Shown here piece by piece: positions 22,882 through 24,963 of a DNA stretch of 24,963 bases (position 1 is its first letter; each line of letters starts with the position of its first letter). The DNA is from CALLPQ01 sp038531745. GTDB taxonomy: Bacteria; Pseudomonadota; Alphaproteobacteria; Caulobacterales; Parvularculaceae. The notes under the pieces were generated by a model. That model was not told where the DNA came from, ran no database searches, and saw only the letters and a list, made by a program, of their open reading frames with translations. A program made the position numbers and the translations under genes. The stretch is from assembly GCA_038531745.1 (NCBI GenBank), contig JBCBBJ010000024.1, positions 1-24,963 of the forward strand, in the 5' to 3' direction.

Positions 22882-24276
22882 CTATGCGGGTGTTTCTGCC
22901 TCAATCACGGCACAGATTTCGTCAACAGTACGCCGGACAAGATCGTCATTTTCGCCTTCGGCCATGACACGGATAACGGGTTCCGTACCGGATTTACGAA
23001 TGACAACCCGCCCGCCTTTGCCAAAGGCCTGTTCAGCGCCGGCGATGGCCGCCTTGACGGCGGGCGCAGAGAGGGGATCACCGGCTTTGTACTTCACATT
23101 CTTCAAAAGCTGCGGGAAGGGATCAAAATTCCGGCACGCATCGGAAACGGCAATACCTTCCGACGCAATCACCGCCAGCAGTTGAAGGGCCGTCCCCAGA
23201 CCATCGCCGGTGGTGGAAAAATCGCTCAAGATCACATGGCCCGACGGTTCACCGCCAATATTCATCCCTTTGGCGCGCATGGCCTCAACAACATATCGGT
23301 CCCCCACCCGAGTGCGCTCCAGCGACAAATTGAGTGACCCTAAATACTGCTCAAGGCCGAGGTTCGCCATGATGGTGGAGACAATGCCGCCGCCTTTGAG
23401 ACGGCCTCGCCGCTGCCAGAATTTTGCGATAAGGCCGATGATTTGATCACCATCAATAATTTCCCCTTTTTCATCGCAAATGATCACCCGGTCAGCGTCG
23501 CCATCCAGCGCCACCCCAATATCAGCGCGGTAATCAAGCACCGCATCACGCATGGCCTTGGTTGCGGTCGACCCACACTGACGATTGATATTAAACCCGT
23601 CCGGCTCCACCCCGAGGGTTTTCACATCGGCCCCCAATTCCCACAAAACGGTGGGGGCAACCTTGTAGGCCGCGCCGTTAGCGCAATCGATCACAACCCT
23701 GATCCCTTCAAGGGACAAGGCCCGCGGAAAGGCGCTTTTGGCAAATTCGATATAGCGCGCCGCCGCATCGTCAATCCGTTTGACACGGCCCAACATGTCG
23801 GACGGTGCAAGGCCGCTTTCTGGGTTTTCCTTCATGAGCGCTTCAATACGCGCCTCGGTGTGATCGCTCAATTTGAACCCGTCGGGACCAAAAAACTTCA
23901 CGCCATTATCATGGTACGGATTATGGGAAGCAGAAATCATGACCCCGAGATCGGCGCGCATGGACCGGGTCAGCATCGCCATGGCCGGCGTGGGTAAGGG
24001 CCCTAACAAAAAGACATCCATGCCAGCGGCAGCGAAGCCAGCGGTCAAAGCGGGCTCAATCATATAGCCTGACAGCCGGGTGTCCTTGCCAATCACGACC
24101 CGGTGGCGATGTGTCCCATTTCGGAACACATGGCCCACCGCCATACCAAGGCGCATCAACCCTTCAGGCGTCAATGCCCCCGCATTTGCGGGCCCGCGCA
24201 CCCCGTCCGTGCCAAAAATCGCCCGCTCCGTGGGGGCTTCAATAGGGGTTTCCCCCGCAATTTCATCGCCGCGCAT
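22882..24276 (-). CDS. glmM: Phosphoglucosamine mutase
   Basis: 464 residues, close to the usual 445-450 with a short extra N-terminus (about 18 residues before IFGTDGVRG, 20-28). It converts glucosamine-6-phosphate to glucosamine-1-phosphate for UDP-GlcNAc, hence peptidoglycan and lipopolysaccharide. The phospho-serine is Ser117 in ISASHNPYHDNGVKFFG (114-130). The Mg2+ loop is DGDADR (258-263), the sugar-specificity loop GGEPSGH (341-347) and the phosphate-binding loop RKSGTEPVIRVM (near 433-444). AAGGA 7 bases before ATG 24276 supports the start. It heads the tight series glmM-thiD-phzF and is separated from the LytTR gene by 121 bases in which I see no clear promoter. Confidence 0.96.
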   Translation of the reverse strand: MRGDEIAGETPIEAPTERAIFGTDGVRGPANAGALTPEGLMRLGMAVGHVFRNGTHRHRVVIGKDTRLSGYMIEPALTAGFAAAGMDVFLLGPLPTPAMAMLTRSMRADLGVMISASHNPYHDNGVKFFGPDGFKLSDHTEARIEALMKENPESGLAPSDMLGRVKRIDDAAARYIEFAKSAFPRALSLEGIRVVIDCANGAAYKVAPTVLWELGADVKTLGVEPDGFNINRQCGSTATKAMRDAVLDYRADIGVALDGDADRVIICDEKGEIIDGDQIIGLIAKFWQRRGRLKGGGIVSTIMANLGLEQYLGSLNLSLERTRVGDRYVVEAMRAKGMNIGGEPSGHVILSDFSTTGDGLGTALQLLAVIASEGIAVSDACRNFDPFPQLLKNVKYKAGDPLSAPAVKAAIAGAEQAFGKGGRVVIRKSGTEPVIRVMAEGENDDLVRRTVDEICAVIEAETPA

Positions 24277-24397
24277 GGCAATGTCCTTTCTGCCTACACA
24301 ATATCGGAACGCTGATCATGGTCCACCGCACTATTCCTAGCACGAAACCTTAGCGGCACGGACATACCACAAGGTAAAAATGCGCAGCGACGCCCGA

Positions 24398-24963
24398 CTA
24401 TCCGTTCGATATCGCCGGCTGATCCGTCTGTGCGCCGCGGATTTTGGCCAATTCGTCCTCAATATACTTGTACCGGCGGCGACCCACCGGCACCACTTGA
24501 CCAGAGGTAAGGGTCAATTCAAAGGCAGAGCCGGCCCGGCGCATGGCATCAATCTGCTCCAGAGCAACCCACCAGGACCGGTGGGTTTGAACACCCGGAA
24601 TACCGTCCACCGACCTGAGCGCATCTTCAAATTTCAGCGTCACCAGACCTTCGCCAGCATCAGTATAAACCCGCACATAATGCCCCTCTGCCGCCAGCGC
24701 AAAAGGGCGCCTTCCCCGCAATTGAGGGGGCAGTTTTTCGGTGAGGAACCGGATGGCGTCACTACCGCCCTGGGCAGTGGCATTCCGGATAAGCCGTTTG
24801 GCCAGGTAAATCGTCGGCAGCACAACAATACTGGTGAGCAGAATATGACCGATGAAAAAGCTCGACCAACTTATCGGAAACCGCGAGCCCAGCAGCGTAT
24901 TTGATGCCCAATGCACCGTGACAAGGACCAGGGAATTCATCATGGCAAAGGGCACCATGATCA
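24398..24963 (-). CDS. Membrane-anchored LytTR transcription regulator, N-terminus cut by window edge
   Basis: The reading frame continues to the right edge, so the N-terminus is missing; an internal ATG at 24956-24958 gives 186 residues. Two hydrophobic segments are visible (about 5-22 and 33-52, counted from that ATG), probably the last of a four-helix membrane part. After a basic linker, residues about 75-172 form a LytTR DNA-binding domain: FALAAEGHYVRVYTDAGEGLVTLKFEDAL split over 81-109, VQTHRSWWVALEQIDAM (123-139), and the closing SGQVVPVGRRRYKYIEDEL. Such proteins bind short direct repeats upstream of target genes. There is no receiver domain in the visible part, so it is not a classical AgrA/LytR response regulator. 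Its targets are unknown. Confidence 0.85.
   Translation of the reverse strand, partial: IMVPFAMMNSLVLVTVHWASNTLLGSRFPISWSSFFIGHILLTSIVVLPTIYLAKRLIRNATAQGGSDAIRFLTEKLPPQLRGRRPFALAAEGHYVRVYTDAGEGLVTLKFEDALRSVDGIPGVQTHRSWWVALEQIDAMRRAGSAFELTLTSGQVVPVGRRRYKYIEDELAKIRGAQTDQPAISNG

Overview
The window reads as ordinary chromosome of an alphaproteobacterium. Evidence is the homologue of the mitochondrial complex I subunit NDUFS4 (8068-8376), a CC0125/CC1285-type lipoprotein as known from Caulobacter, the style of the LytTR, GcdH and AsmA genes, and moderately high GC coding sequence on both strands. I cannot place it to genus. No phage, transposase, integrase or CRISPR array is visible, and 23 full-length protein genes, one partial gene at the right edge, a possible gene tail at the left edge and one tRNA fill almost all of it.

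Left part (1-4628): a possible gene tail at the left edge, then four minus-strand genes. A glutathione S-transferase is followed by a tight run of carotenoid oxygenase, SCP-x type thiolase and a DUF1295 membrane enzyme, which looks like one lipid or apocarotenoid module. Next comes an isolated plus-strand gene (4863-6347) of visibly lower GC. It encodes a two-helix membrane anchor, a phospholipase-D-like region without the HKD motif and a C-terminal gamma-glutamylcyclotransferase-like domain. It ends 30 bases from the 3' end of tRNA-Arg(UCU), with a perfect 17-base palindrome across its stop codon. I consider this the most unusual object in the window.

Middle part (6572-13705): all minus strand. 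It holds a secreted or anchored repeat protein with a strict 19-residue GSGN periodicity, the complex I accessory subunit, a DUF938 methyltransferase, an exported SYLF-domain protein, glutaryl-CoA dehydrogenase and an AsmA-family protein. Several act at the cell envelope.

Plus-strand block (13923-15698): a lipoprotein, a CcmG/DsbE-type thioredoxin overlapping it by 4 bases, and a DUF4287/SRPBCC protein 4 bases further on. These form a probable operon with a promoter candidate in front and a hairpin at the end. Facing it are a GNAT acetyltransferase and a GT4 glycosyltransferase.

Right part (17599-24963): a small secreted basic protein with three GFYSG repeats, malate dehydrogenase, a DUF3445 (heme-dependent oxidative N-demethylase-like) gene divergent from an EamA transporter, then the tight minus-strand series glmM-thiD-phzF, and at the edge the C-terminal part of a membrane-anchored LytTR regulator cut by the window end. 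Central metabolism (mdh, gcdH, glmM, thiD) is thus interleaved with poorly described envelope proteins.
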